DNA of 64,000 nt, taken from the NCBI GenBank assembly GCA_934045075.1, contig OW203727.1:21516811-21580810 (forward strand), written 5' to 3'. A program made the position numbers and the translations under genes. Source of the stretch: Yponomeuta sedellus (taxonomy: Eukaryota > Arthropoda > Insecta > Lepidoptera > Yponomeutidae). This document shows positions 41,327 to 52,095 of the stretch, one piece after another. The notes beneath the pieces are model-generated. The model ran no database searches. It worked only from the letters and a program-made list of their open reading frames with translations, and was not told where the DNA came from. How positions within the stretch are numbered: the first letter of the stretch is position 1; each line of letters starts with the position of its first letter.

Positions 41327-41712
41327 GCTGGCAGCGGTGGTAGTTCAATGGGTAGAACAATGGACTCGCAAGGAGAGACCCAGGTTCGATTTCTAGTGTG
41401 GGCATGTACCAATAACTTTGTTTAATTTCAAAGTTGCGTACATTTTCAAATTTGTAGTCGCAATACCACCCGCTTAATTTGAAGGAAAACATCGTGAGGA
41501 AACCCGCGGCTTGGTTGGCACCGCACGTATTGACTAGTCTTTCCTGTGGGCTAGGCTGACCCAGCTGTCAGGGTGGTATGTATGGGTGCTGAGCAAGCCT
41601 ACACCATCTATAAAACCATGTCCCAGACACTATCTGTAGCATCCGAGTGGTCCCTTCACCAATCTAGTGTGAGTAAAGTTGCCACTGGACGCTGTAGAAG
41701 TCATTTTATTAC
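41327..41712 (+). mobile_element. SINE family K, full-length plus copy
   Basis: tRNA-like head 41333-41400 (A box TAGTTCAATGGG, B box GGTTCGATTTC), shared SINE core 41470-41520 (GGAAAACATCGTGAGGAAAC), tail with CTGTCAGGGTGGTATG and CTATAAAACCATGTCCCAG, ending CACTGGACGCTGTAGAAGTC and an AT-rich terminus. This copy shows what the provirus target site looked like uninterrupted (41650-41664). Confidence 0.8.
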
Positions 41713-41993
41713 GTAAGTGCAAAAAGACCAATGTTGCTTTATTTAAATCGTCAAACTCAGATGTTTTCTGTGAACAAATTACATATAACGCGAGCCATCC
41801 GCTAATAGTGCCTTCCTCAAACAATAGTGCTAATAGTGCCTTACCACGCAGTAGCTCATAATATTTGCTTAGCTATCGAGTTCATCAATATAAGCCTAAA
41901 TACCTACAACAAAAGCGCAAGTCTCGTCTGTAAGGTATTTTCCCAATAAAAATGTCTGCAAAAAAAAACAATCTGAACATATTTTATCTTTTT
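41713..41993. other. Intergenic sequence
   Basis: The frames on both strands (41630-41861) have no domain; a 15-base phrase (AATAGTGCTAATAGTGCC) is a local duplication. Confidence 0.4.
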
Positions 41994-42363
41994 TAAAAAC
42001 CTATTTAGGGCTAAAAATTCCACCTATGCCAGGACTCGAACCCGCGACCTCTGGCTAACCGTGCCAGCGCTCTCCCAGTTGAGCTAATGGGTGACTACCG
42101 GCATAAGTGAAATTTTGAACCTCTTTACAATACTCTCTGTATTACGTGTAGGCAACGATATCTGGCTGAAGTAATTTGCATCACTTGCAGCCCCGAGCAC
42201 CCAATTTGCAGTAAGGTTTTACATCGGAATGATATCGCTGTACCCACATGATTATATTCTTTTTAATGCACTAACCCGTGCTAAGGACAAATTTAAAAAC
42301 CTATTTAGAGGCTAAAAACTCCACCCATGCTAGGACTCAAACCCGCGACCTCTGGCTAACCGT
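41994..42363 (-). repeat. Family A tandem pair, antisense
   Basis: Unit 1 at 41994-42240 and unit 2 at about 42241-42363, head to tail, joined through the linking sequence TACCCACATGATTATATTC and the TGCACTAACCCGTGCTAAGG block. Unit 2 is cut after TGGCTAACCGT. Confidence 0.8.
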
Positions 42364-42687
42364 TAATATTTTCTTCTCCTCTGGAGGAAGGCCCCCTAAT
42401 TCAGAAAGAAGGGGATGCTTTCAAAGGATTTAGTGCTCAATCTTTAAGGATTTTCGAACCGGTGAGTAAGGTTACGATCTTTACGTAATACTTCTGAAGA
42501 ATGGGTCAATGCTATATCCGCAGTTTAATCAGATTAAAAGCTTAATGCCGTATAAAGGATTTGAAGAACCACATCTGTGAAATATCATCATTGTGAACGA
42601 TTTACTGGAGGTGGTCCAAGAGTCCTCAATAGCTGTTTTTCACCGACAAAATGAAATTCCTGGAAGCAAAACGATACATAATTGAAT
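42364..42687. other. Intergenic sequence
   Basis: No recognised feature in this stretch. Confidence 0.4.
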
Positions 42688-43135
42688 CAACCCTTTGTAT
42701 GTGCTCAATGCTAGGCCACGGGTATAGTCCTGCATCACAGGAAGATAGGACCATACTCCACAGTGGAGCAAGTCCGGTTTGGTGGAGGATTGTAGCCATG
42801 CCCATAAGGCATGGCCTAACGACTGCCATTACGTAACAGCCGGCACCAACGGCTTAGCGTGCCTTGCAAAGCACGGAAGCGCTCGGAAAAATAATTTTAT
42901 CATGTGCTTCGCAAGGCAAGTTAAGCCGTTGGTGCTAGCTGTCATATAATGGCAGTCGTTAAGCCATGTCAGAGGCCTTATGGGCGGCTTGATAACTTCT
43001 GACAGTAAGGCCACTGTCTTACAATCCCCCACCAACCCGGACTAGGCCCCGTGGTGGAGTATGGCCTAACCTTCCTGCGATGCAGGAAGAGACCCGTGCC
43101 TCAGCAGTGGGGAGATACAAGGGTTGATAACGATA
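42688..43135. repeat. Family D inverted pair
   Basis: 42688-42888 is antisense (CAACCCTTTGTATGTGC to GCACGGAAGCGCTCGG) and 42905-43135 is sense (GTGCTTCGCAAGGCAAG to GGGAGATACAAGGGTTGATA). The two halves face each other around a ~16-nt AT-rich centre, a potential hairpin of about 200 bp with mismatches. Confidence 0.8.
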
Positions 43136-44127
43136 ACGAACGTACACTAAGGCACTAAAAACGCAGAAATAATTTAAACGAATATGACCTAAATTAAACT
43201 AAATTCGTATATAACTAGTACTGTGGAGTCGTAATTTTGGAGTCGGTCCCTAAATTGTATCTGGTAAAATTTGGTCTGGAATTGGCACCAACTCCAAGAT
43301 ATACTTCTACAATACCTACGACCTATTACTCAATATGGTCATATTAAATTACAGAGTAGAGACACTGACTAAGCCTACAGGAATCAGTTTACCGTTAGGT
43401 GAACCGACGATCAGCCGTTATTCTTTTTTATTGTATCGATTGCGAGCCATAAAAAGAAATGGAAATAGATTTTTCTGCGTATATTTTGCGGAGATGTAAT
43501 GTATTTCGACATTTCCCTTCCTACAGTATCGCCGTTTTATGTCCGTTATGTTTGAGATTATAAATATAGATGACTGTTGCCTAATCATGCTCGCTTCTTG
43601 TAATTGGCAGTATAGCACCATACATTTGCAACTTTGTGAACTCAGAACTCAGGATAAACGTTTTACCTAATAATTAATCGCGATTTCACCCGTTTAATAT
43701 ATATAACTATGTTTGAGTATCACGAATTATTAAGAAATACTACAGGATAAAAAACATAGAACTAAGCATTTAGAATTTAGTATAGTTTGTGGCAAAATTG
43801 AAGAAACTGGAAGTGAAACTTTATTAGTGGTATTATCGAAAATTTAATCCTCATTTACCACCTTTGATTAAGCAAAAGGTTGTCTGGAAGAGATCACTCT
43901 TTGTGATAAAGCCGGAAATTACTGTACTCTTAGGTTAAGAAATAACCGTGTAATTTCCATTTTATGTACAATGAAGTGTTTTCTCAATACAATCATTGTA
44001 ATTAAATGTCCGTAATTATAATTTTTAAATGCTTGTGAGTGCAAGAAATTAGCTGACATAGGTAGATTAAAGGTGTAAGCAAAATCTTACTCTTTAATTT
44101 CTAAACTATGTGGACAACCTATATTTA
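43136..44127. other. AT-rich intergenic sequence
   Basis: GTTTTACCTAATAATTAATCGCGA (in two parts) near 43660-43690 resembles 27130-27160 (TTTTACCTAATAAATAATCGCG), followed in both by CCCGTTTAATATATA: a small shared repeat, also hinted at 17515-17560. No gene. Confidence 0.45.
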
Positions 44128-44362
44128 TACTTCGTTTTGTTTTGCATTAGAAATTTCGTAAACAAAGAAGCAGGGATACTGCTTTTTATTACGTAGATAT
44201 AACATCTGAAACATAGATAAAAAGCTGTATTTATTTGGCTCAACAGTGAACTAAGTAGGTACGTATATTTAAAAAAATATATTAATTAGGCAGACGATTT
44301 TTAGGTTGACTAGCCCTGCTTCTTTGTTTACGAAATTTCTAATGCTAAAAAAAAACGAAGTA
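44128..44362. mobile_element. Tc1/mariner-type foldback MITE
   Basis: 235 bp flanked by TA on both sides (44126-44127, 44363-44364). The left arm 44128-44175 and right arm 44314-44362 are nearly identical inverted repeats (about 46 of 48 positions), starting TACTTCGTTTT and ending at AAGAAGCAGGG/CCCTGCTTCTT. The ~138-bp centre is AT-rich with no coding capacity. Confidence 0.8.
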
Positions 44363-44389
44363 TAGGTAGGACCCAAAATGTGCATGACC

Positions 44390-44514
44390 CGTGTGTGCAT
44401 GCAACGATTAATAACCATTGACGAAGAGTAGGTGGTCTGTCAGGATCGTGGCAAGTGGCAGTCCTTTGTCTCTGCCAACCCCTCCGGGATACAGGCTTGA
44501 GGTTATGTAGAATA
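44390..44514 (+). repeat. Family C repeat
   Basis: GTCTGTCAGGATCGTGGCAA, then GGCAGTCC, TCTGCC and GGGATACAGGCTTGAGG; the same order appears at 63500-63600 and, antisense, at 56690-56790. It lies directly beside a family B SINE at 44515 and near one at 56426. Confidence 0.65.
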
Positions 44515-44713
44515 AATAACATAACATTTACATACAGGCACATACATTGCTTCTGGCCCCACACTAAGATACCCTGTGTCGTGGGAACCAGAAACAACGA
44601 CATCACAAACATGTAAACATCCAAGACCTGGGGTTTTTTTTTCCCAGCCGGGGATCGAACCCGGGACCTCTTACATGGTAGGCAGATGCGCTACCGCTGC
44701 GCCACAGAGGCCG
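44515..44713 (-). mobile_element. SINE family B copy, antisense, well preserved
   Basis: tRNA-like head at about 44640-44713 (sense: GGCCTCTGTGGCGCAGCGG, then B box GGTTCGATCCC), body with the segments CACGACACAGGGTATC (sense) and TTACATGTTTGTGATGTCG (sense). Confidence 0.85.
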
Positions 44714-44939
44714 TCAAATAATAATGAAAATATTATTTACTCATACTACTTTCCTAGTTTGGGAAAAGTAGAAGGTAATCATAGGTAGGTAGGTTAAGAC
44801 AGCTCGAAAATAAAACTAGGTCACTCTGTACTTTAACAGTTATTTAGCTTTTTACGATGTCTCTAAGTAAAGTATTTGAGTTTATTAAACATTTTTTCTT
44901 CGTCATAAACAGTACAAAACTAAACTAAATTAATCAAAA

Positions 44940-46690
44940 ATACCGCCCCGGGACACACCCGACCCAAAAGTTCCCATAATGCTAGCACTCCGTTACACGC
45001 GCAGTAATTTGGAACGTGATTACACACGTGGGGCACTATTGTGCCCCATATTAATAAAGGGAATATTCCTATTGGGTTTATTGTAAAATAAAAAAATAAC
45101 TTTAGTATCTAATCAGTCTTTAGTTACGTCTCAAAAAACACACATAGGAACTCTCTTTTGCAATAAAATTAAAAGAAACACAACTTTGTCTATAAACACT
45201 AAAAAACTGTAACAAAATAATCTCTTTTTACAAATATCTTACTTTAACAATGGCTTAATTTGTGCTTTGGTTGTAACATTGGATACATATGCTATATTTA
45301 TGATCATTGCAAACTGTTGTTTTGCATTTATGACAGGCGGTTCTAGTGGACCTATCTTTTGCTCTTCCACAGTCTTGGCATCTGGCAGTCTTAGTCCTCT
45401 TTCGTGGTATTTCTTCTTCTTCTAAGCATAAGTCCTCCTCCTCTTCGTCTTTACTACTCCATTGATCTTCTAGATTATTTTCGTCTTCTCCATCCGATTC
45501 CTGAAGCCAATATTGATGTTTAAGTACCTAAAACGAGCAATAAATAAATAAATAAATAGACAACCTTTGCACGAATTTATACAGTAAATTTTTATACCGA
45601 GCCTTCTACATACCTATGAATATAAAACAAAAATCAATTTAATATTTAAAAAAACATTATATTGTAATTACCTTGGCAGTGATTTGTTTAGTACCGTAAT
45701 TCCACGCACGGGGCACAGGCGTGCCTCAAACGTCTTATATCTCTCCTACAGAACACCTCCGTGCGCCGGCGCCACGGGCTTTTCACTTCATACGTTGTTA
45801 ATTCTATAGAAATCTCGCAAAAACAAATAGTACCGTAACACCTCACTAGATGACGCATAATGTCAGGTTTAGTGTAGATGGCAATATTTCTTTATTTTTT
45901 TAAACTGGTAACTATAAAAGAAAGTAATGCAGAGCAGTTCGTTTCACTTAAATATTTTATTAAAAATAAAGTATAAACACAAAGTCGTCTATACATTATA
46001 AAAAATCAAGTCGATTTATAGTTAAATTAAATGATTTCGGGCGAATTCCGGACCATTCAAGTAATTTAAGATGTTGAAAAATTAACAAATCATTACATTA
46101 AATTATTATGTTGCTTGTTCTTGGACGAAACGAAACGTAAGCCACCATGTTTATTTACACCGGCATTTTAATTTATTACTTCTGTTTACTTTCTTGTGAC
46201 GTGAATGCGCTCTTTAATGTTTTCGTGGATTTTACAACAATAACCCCAGCTTTTCCCCCGGATTTCGATGATTCTTTCTTTTGCTGACCATTGCGCCCGT
46301 ATTTGGATGTTGAGTTTAAGCCTCTGGTTACTATTATTGTTGACTTGCAAAATGAGTTTCTTGATAGACAATACTAGGTACCTACTGAACAGTGTAGTTA
46401 TATGGTTATATATAAATTATTTAACTTTGCACTTGTATAGTTTCGTAACTCCTCACTAGATGTCGTTAGATTATATGGAGAGCTGATGCCTCTATCTCAG
46501 TATTAATAATGTACTCTATGGCCGGCGCCACCGACACGCTACTGACTAGTTCACAAAGGCATTAGCGATAGCTATTGAAGGTCACGTCATTTTTTGCGCG
46601 CACGTTTAGAAATTCTAACGAATAATGTATGACTGGGGCACGCCTGTGCCCCACGCGTGTAACGAAGTGCTAGCAGCATTGCCTCGTTGC
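44940..46690 (-). mobile_element. piggyBac-like element remnant with hairpin-bearing inverted ends (putative)
   Basis: Similar inverted blocks lie at 44978-45047 and 46635-46680: AATGCTAGCACTCCGTTACACGCG on the left (24 bases, given here in two readable parts AATGCTAGCACTCC and GTTACACGCG), and its near complement on the right. Each is associated with the hairpin GGGGCAC-N4-GTGCCCC (45030-45047, 46635-46652). A third, imperfect hairpin lies at 45710-45726. Between them is a transposase C-terminal exon (45255-45527). The left block carries a 28-nt extra segment, and no clear TTAA duplication was found, so the exact ends are unsure. Confidence 0.4.
45255..45527 (-). pseudogene. piggyBac-like transposase C-terminal cysteine-rich exon
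   Basis: Minus strand, 90 codons from a splice acceptor (...CTCGTTTTAG, AG at 45528-45529) to TAA 45255-45257. An acidic stretch (WSSKDEEEEDLCLEEEE) and a basic patch (PRKRTK) precede a Cys/His cluster: RCQDCG, ACHKCK, VCNDH, ICIQCYN. Order and spacing match the C-terminal zinc-binding domain of piggyBac transposases. A candidate upstream exon ends at the donor CCAAG|GTAATT (45672/45673) with compatible phase for about 18 codons (after a stop), giving a ~145-nt intron. The DDE catalytic domain is not found in the 1.1 kb upstream, so this is either a truncated copy or the last exons of a gene captured from one. AATAAA (minus) lies near 45080. Confidence 0.6.
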
Positions 46691-47397
46691 ACCGCCAGGG
46701 AGATCCTTTGCATCAGGCATGTCCCGGAACGAACGTCATACCCCCGACTCCTCAGGCGCCGACTGAGCTCCCAAAACTCTTTGTCAACATTCATTAGACG
46801 TTGCATGCACGCTCGCCGGAACGTAGTATTTGATATATTTTAAAAAAATAAAAAAAAATTGAAAAGAGATAATGGCCTAATTTTCTATATAGGTACGAAA
46901 AAAGGTCTTACCGCAATATTGACTACATCGTAAAGATTTACTTTTGCAAAATTAAAGCTGGAGCTGTAAAGTTAAGTTTTCATTCCACGTTTCCCACCAA
47001 GATAAGTTAAGCGGAGTAAAAACGGAATCTAAGCTTAATATTCACCTGATGCATAATTAAGTTTGGGCCATGCCTCCTGCTTAAGTTTCCATGGGGCGTC
47101 TATGAGCTCGTTACAAGCTGTTATTAACATGCGTACCGCCATCTTTAATTAATGAGTTTAAAGAATAACACCCCGTTAGCTTGAGAAATTAAAAGCATTA
47201 TTTCACCACGAAGCGAAAAGTACAATCAGGAACAAAAGGTACATTTTAACACAAAGAAAAAAATTGAAATAGCTCCAAATTGCAATAAGAGAGGGAGGGA
47301 AGTATTTCACGATCGATGCTTATCTGGCTAAGCCCAGTTCAGGTAAAATATAATGTAATAAATGTACTATGTATCTTTGTAAAGATATTATCATCGT
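46691..47397. other. Intergenic sequence
   Basis: Frames on both strands at 46615-46843 overlap the right inverted block; neither shows a domain I can name. The rest is AT-rich. Confidence 0.35.
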
Positions 47398-47550
47398 CAG
47401 GCTATACTAATCCACTGCTGGACATAGCCCTCCCCTAATGAGCGCCAGCGCCCTGTCTTCAGCTTGCCGCACCCAGCATCTGCCTGCAGTTTTTCACGCA
47501 TCGTCATCCCACCTAGTCGGAAGGCGTCTATACTACGTTTGCCGAGTCGC
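47398..47550 (-). pseudogene. RTE LINE 3' end (family E), antisense
   Basis: CAGGCTATACTAATCCACTG, then GACATAGCCCTCCCCTAATG and a segment that reads on the minus strand as MLGAAS/RQAEDRALALI-type RTE C-terminus. Confidence 0.65.
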
Positions 47551-47644
47551 GGTCATCACTCAAAAACACAGTCATTTACTCCAACGTTTATAAACTTATT
47601 ATGTCTGTTGTTTAAAAAAAAAAGAATATTGTTATTTATTATAT

Positions 47645-47868
47645 TATTTAATGCACTTACCCGTGCTAAGGACAATTTTAAAAACTTAATTAGAGGCTAA
47701 TAATTCCACAGAAATATAGAGAATATAGTAAAGAGGTTCGAAATTTCACTGATGCCGGTGAGTCACTCATTAGTTCAGTTGGAAAGAGCTCTGGCACGGA
47801 TAGCCAGAGGTCGCGGGTTCGAATACCGGCATGGGTGGAATTTTTTGCCTCTAAATAGGTTCTTAAGA
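47645..47868. repeat. Family A inverted pair (short antisense flank, then sense unit)
   Basis: Antisense tail 47645-47707 (GCACTTACCCGTGCTAAGG to AGGCTAATAATTCC) is followed by a sense unit 47713-47868 with tRNA-like core around 47762-47838. Confidence 0.8.
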
Positions 47869-48494
47869 TTGTTATTTATGTCAACATCCAGACAACCATA
47901 CAACTATTTCTTCTAGCCCACCTACGATATGTTGTCTTATTAGTGGACATCACATGAAAGAACACCCACACTAAACTTAAGTACTAACAGTACAGCAGAA
48001 CTCAACCCACGACTTCTGACATAAAAAAACAGAAATAAAGGACGACTATAAGCCGTAGACGCCATGTGGGGGCTCGCTATCGGAAATACCGAAAGCAGAT
48101 TGTTAGTGGGCCGCTAGCCGGGGAAAAATAGGACACGTCGCGATTTGAAGGAAGCCTACGTTCAGCTTTGTATAACAAAAACATTAAATTGAAAATAGTT
48201 TTTTTATTAAGCATAAAGATGTCTCGCCGCAGGGAACATGCCTTCTCTCGGAATGAGACTATGGGCCTAATAACTACGCATGCACACCGTGGATTGGCAC
48301 GGTATTACAAAAAGCGACTTTGGCGCTAGAAGCGCAAAAGTCGCTTGTCAGTGTCAAAATCACGTCATAATCCGTATATTCGTAAAAACTCCGGACAATA
48401 CCACGTGTTAGACAGAGAAAAATATAGTAGGTAGTGTAATGTTTGATTATTTCGTAGCACCCCCAATGTCAGTTGGTTACCTTTGGTATGTTAC
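47869..48494. other. Intergenic sequence with hairpin
   Basis: 48312-48346: 16-bp arms AAGCGACTTTGGCGCT and its complement with one mismatch, 3-nt loop. 48255-48300 contains a decayed family F tail (GTGGATTGGCACGG). Confidence 0.5.
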
Positions 48495-48655
48495 ATTATT
48501 TAAAAACCTATTTAGAGGCTAAAAATTTCACCCATGCCGGGATTCGAACCCGCAACCTCTGGCTATCCGTACCAGCGCTCTACCAATTGAGCCAATGGGC
48601 GACTCACGGCATCAGTGAAATTTCGAACCTCTTTACAATATTCTCTGTATTACGT
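48495..48655 (-). repeat. Family A unit, antisense
   Basis: Flank, full tRNA-like core with B box, and the flank through GAACCTCTTTACAATATTC to TACGTAC. Confidence 0.85.
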
Positions 48656-48689
48656 ACATTGTGTGTACTCTGTGTTACATTATGCCACA

Positions 48690-48820
48690 TGTTATTTACA
48701 CACTCCAGACACTCGGATTTCCCCACGACGTTTTCTTCATTGATAGCAAGTGCAATTGATACTCTTATTATAACTTTACAAATGTAGATAGCTTAGATAA
48801 CAAAGTCATTGGTACACTTC
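48690..48820 (-). mobile_element. SINE core fragment, antisense
   Basis: CACTCCAGACACTCGGATTT, CCACGACGTTTTCTTC and CTTTACAAATGTAGATAG: antisense order of the shared core as in 30200-30280. Confidence 0.55.
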
Positions 48821-49424
48821 AAAGGCCAATGTTCAACGGGTCCATATTGGCTCAACTAAAGTCTAACTTCCGAAAATGGTCTTACTGACGATTTGTACTC
48901 CGAATTATCACTCTTCCGAAAATTTTGGTTCCTAATTTTTTCGTTCATACAATTTCTAGTACTACCGACGAAGATCATAACACTAGTTTCCGATTTTTTT
49001 TTATTACTAATATTACTACTAAACTAATCTAAACTCCTAAGTGTTTTTTACCATAATGTTGTCATTCATAAACATGTTTTTCATAATATTGTTACTCATA
49101 TTATCGATAAGTTATAATTCTTATTTGTATGTATGCTATGTATTTACAGACTTTGATATCTTTGTTCAGTTGTTTTGCCCAGATGTCTATTTCGGTAGCA
49201 ACACTGACGAAAAAGTACCATAATTTGACTTTTGGTTAGTATGTTTAGTTCCAAAGTAGTGTTTTTTGTAGTTTTTTACATGTTCTAACCTAACCGAACC
49301 TATCTACTGCCCAGATGTTAATTTCCGTAGCGTCATTGACCTAATAGTATCCTATTCTAACTTATAGGTAGGAAGGTTTCGTTCTGAAAACAGTAATTTT
49401 TGTTGTTTTTACATGTTCTAACCT
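48821..49424. other. Intergenic sequence with imperfect direct repeats
   Basis: TGCCCAGATGTCTATTTCGG (49175) and TGCCCAGATGTTAATTTCCG (49308) are two copies of a ~130-bp unit; a third is at 50536, now separated by the retroelement. Confidence 0.6.
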
Positions 49425-50518
49425 TTTTTTTTTTTTTTTTCACCCAGGAGAAACCCCAATTACGGGTACCACCGGCTCGGGGGAGCACAGTGGTTATGTC
49501 GGACTCCCCGCCCTGAAATGGGCGGTATACCGACTAAAACTCCTGGGGTGTTCCTCCGCACCGCAAAGGACGGGGCCACGGGGACGCTTACGCACACTTC
49601 CGCGACCCCGTCTGCGGGCGCCCTTTCGGGCACTCCTTCGGCGGCGCCCCTGCCCCATCGCATCGGACCGAACGACGGGGCGAAGGAACGCCGCATCTCT
49701 TCGTTGGAGCGCATAGTGGCCAAGTGCGAACCCCTTGGCCACCATACGCCCCAACGCGCCGCCCCCTCCATCCCATTGTTGTGTGGTCCAATGGGATTAG
49801 AGGAGGGCGGCGCACCTCCTCGTTGGGGCGCATGGGGGCCAATGTCCTGTTGGCCCCCACACGCCCCACACGCGAGGCCCGTCACGTCGCCCACCAGCAC
49901 TTCTCTGAAAGCAGAGAAGGCGGTGAGCGACCGCGCGGGCCCCCTCCGTGCCAGAAGGCACCCTCGGAACACGCAAGGGCGCCTTCCGGCCCGCCGTGAT
50001 GGAGGCGGAGGGTCCCCCGACCCTCCGCGTCCTGGCGGCCACTCTGGTCCGACTGGTACGAGGCGCGCGCGCTTCCGCGCAGCGGCGCCCCCCCCCCAGT
50101 CGGTCCTTCATTCGGTTGGTCGCCTGGGTCCCGCTCCACAAAGTGAAACAGGGCCCACGCGACCCCTCCCGCCGTGATGGAGGCAGAGGGTCCCCCGACC
50201 CTCCGCCCACGGCCACTCTGGTCTGACTGGTACGAGGCGCGCGCGCTTTCGCGCAGCGGCGCCCCCCCCAGTCGGTCCTTCAATCGGTTGGTCGCCTGGG
50301 TCCCGCTCCACAAAGTGAAACAGGGCCCACGCGACCCCTCCCGCCAGATTATTCGCCGTTAGCCAGTAAGATCCGACAAGAAGAAGTTACTGACTAACGC
50401 TCAGGGTGCACCGACCCCACCACTTGCCCCTCCATCTGGTTCATGGAATCAGATGGAACGGAAAGCGGAGGGGTACACGTGAAGGTTATCTGGCATCGCA
50501 CCCCAACATGTTCTAACC
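49411..50518 (-). mobile_element. GC-rich poly(A) retroelement with 13-14 bp target duplication
   Basis: Bounded by ACATGTTCTAACCT on both sides (49411-49424 and 50506-50519). A T-run at 49424-49440 marks a poly(A) tail on the minus strand, so the element reads right to left: a GC-rich start, two ~170-bp tandem units (about 49994-50168 and 50168-50343), two hairpin-bearing units (49690-49860), and a 3' part ending GGGGTTTCTCCTGGGTGA. The long overlapping frames in all registers reflect GC content. The 3' end resembles that of R1-clade LINEs as I remember it. It may be a 5'-truncated LINE or a non-autonomous derivative. Confidence 0.8.
49994..50343 (-). repeat. ~170-bp tandem repeat (two units) inside the retroelement
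   Basis: Both units run from CGCCGTGATGGAGGC through GGGTCCCCCGACCCTCCGC, CTGGTACGAGGCGCGCGCGC and CACAAAGTGAAACAGGGCCC to CGCGACCCCTCCCGCC. The first has a ~10-base insertion near the GTCCTGGCGG block. Confidence 0.85.
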
Positions 50519-50519
50519 T

Positions 50520-51944
50520 AACCTAACCTACCTACTGCCCTGATGTCAATCTCGGTGGCGGCATTGACCTAATTAATAGGTTCACAAAATGAATGTAGGT
50601 ACCTATATAATGTAAAATTTTAGAATAAAAACAATTCTACTAACAAATATATGATTTCGAATAATAGTGTAAAAAACAGTTATTTTGAGAAAATATCGGA
50701 AAACAAATAGTAGTACAATAGATGTTTATTGTTACCGACATTATGAAGTTGGATGATTCGGAATTAATAACATTTGGAACAGAGTAGTTATTAATAGTGA
50801 TTGTTAGGATGAAAAATTGTAGTAATAAAATTTTCGGGGTTACTATAATCGAGGTAGGAATATTCGGTCAACATTGGCGCACCCTTGTTCAACACTTATC
50901 GAAAACACATTTATAATCATTGTATGTAATCTGAAATTTGCTATAAAATTATACTTTAATCTCTATGTTTGGCTGAATGTATTTTGGTTATGCTAGTTGA
51001 GGACCAGGACAAATAAATATGTTGTATGGAAGTTATTTGTATTTTCAACAGCAAATATTTGTATCAAGAGGACGCTTGATAAATACAACTGTTTGCTGTT
51101 AAAGACGCTTTTACACAGCGATGTGTTCTCCTGAAACCTACGTTTCGTTCTGCAGTATTGAACATTCCGGTTGAAGAAGTTTTTAAAAAATAGGAAAAAA
51201 AAAATGCCTTTTAAGTAACAATTGGGGCGACAGCGGACCTACGGTCCCCAAGAAGTTAAGAGTTTGGATTCTGTTGCTAAGCTTTGGTCACTGGTCAGTT
51301 CCTTCACAGTCTGATACGTCGCTATAGAATATTCTTTTTAATTTGCTCAAAAAGTGGCGTATTGCAGGGACGTATAGCGTTCGGGATGTGGGCTATTACA
51401 CACTCGTGCTTTTTTTTTATCTTTTCCGAACTCGTGCGTTCTCTTTCCTAACTGACAAAATAATGTCTATTAAAAAGAAAAACCAACCATGAAGTTTTTA
51501 TGATTCATGCAAATACGTATATTTCTAAAAAATAATCTACTAATTTGTTTCAATATCAGACTTAATGATTTGATCTTCGGAGAAGAATGGGTTAGGTTTC
51601 ATTTTATTTCATATCAATAAAAAAATCTACTGAAGACTTGGCTGTATGGGCATAGTTCCTTTTGCCTACTAGAATGGGTGAAGAAAAATAATCACTGCTT
51701 ATATTTTTTTACGGTTGGCGCCATTTTCCAAATAATTTTTCTCTATTAAATTGCTTCATTTTTTCGCAAGTGTATTAAAAATAGTCGTTCAGTACACGTG
51801 CGGAACCGTCCTTGCAACTTGTTCCGACTGTCAACTCTCGCCTTCGGCTGCGACTCGGCTCGGGTAGACATTTTGTCGGAACTCTTTGCAATGACAGCCT
51901 TTCCGCACTTGTAATGAAATATACTATTTTATCATCATAGAAAA
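50520..51944. other. AT-rich intergenic sequence
   Basis: No recognised gene. TATTTGTATTTTCAACAGCAAATATTTGTAT near 51035-51065 is locally palindromic. A run with CTTCGGCTGCGACTCGGC near 51840 is an isolated GC patch. Confidence 0.4.
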
Positions 51945-52095
51945 CATGGTGAGGAAACCTGAGTGCCTGAGGTGTTCAAATACCTCAGTGCTTTACCAAT
52001 TCAAGGTAGCCACGCGTGTTAATTAGGTCAGTACTCTTCCTTTTAGAGAAGGCCTGTGCCCTGCAGTGGGGCGTTTATGGGCTACATAAAGAGAC
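51945..52095 (+). mobile_element. SINE family F core and tail
   Basis: ATGGTGAGGAAACCTGAGTG, AATACCTCAGTGC, AGAGAAGGCCTGTGCCCTGC and GTGGGGCGTTTATGGGCTAC in order. No tRNA head. Confidence 0.7.

Noticed and set aside
46615..46843. Frames on both strands near the right inverted block, minus one with WELSRRLRSRG
   Set aside because: Considered as an integrase-like fragment, but the match is too short and the frame runs into the hairpin; not supportable by eye.
49460..50362. Many overlapping long frames on both strands
   Set aside because: GC-rich tandem-repeat DNA has few stops; frames in all registers, no domain, inside a non-coding retroelement.
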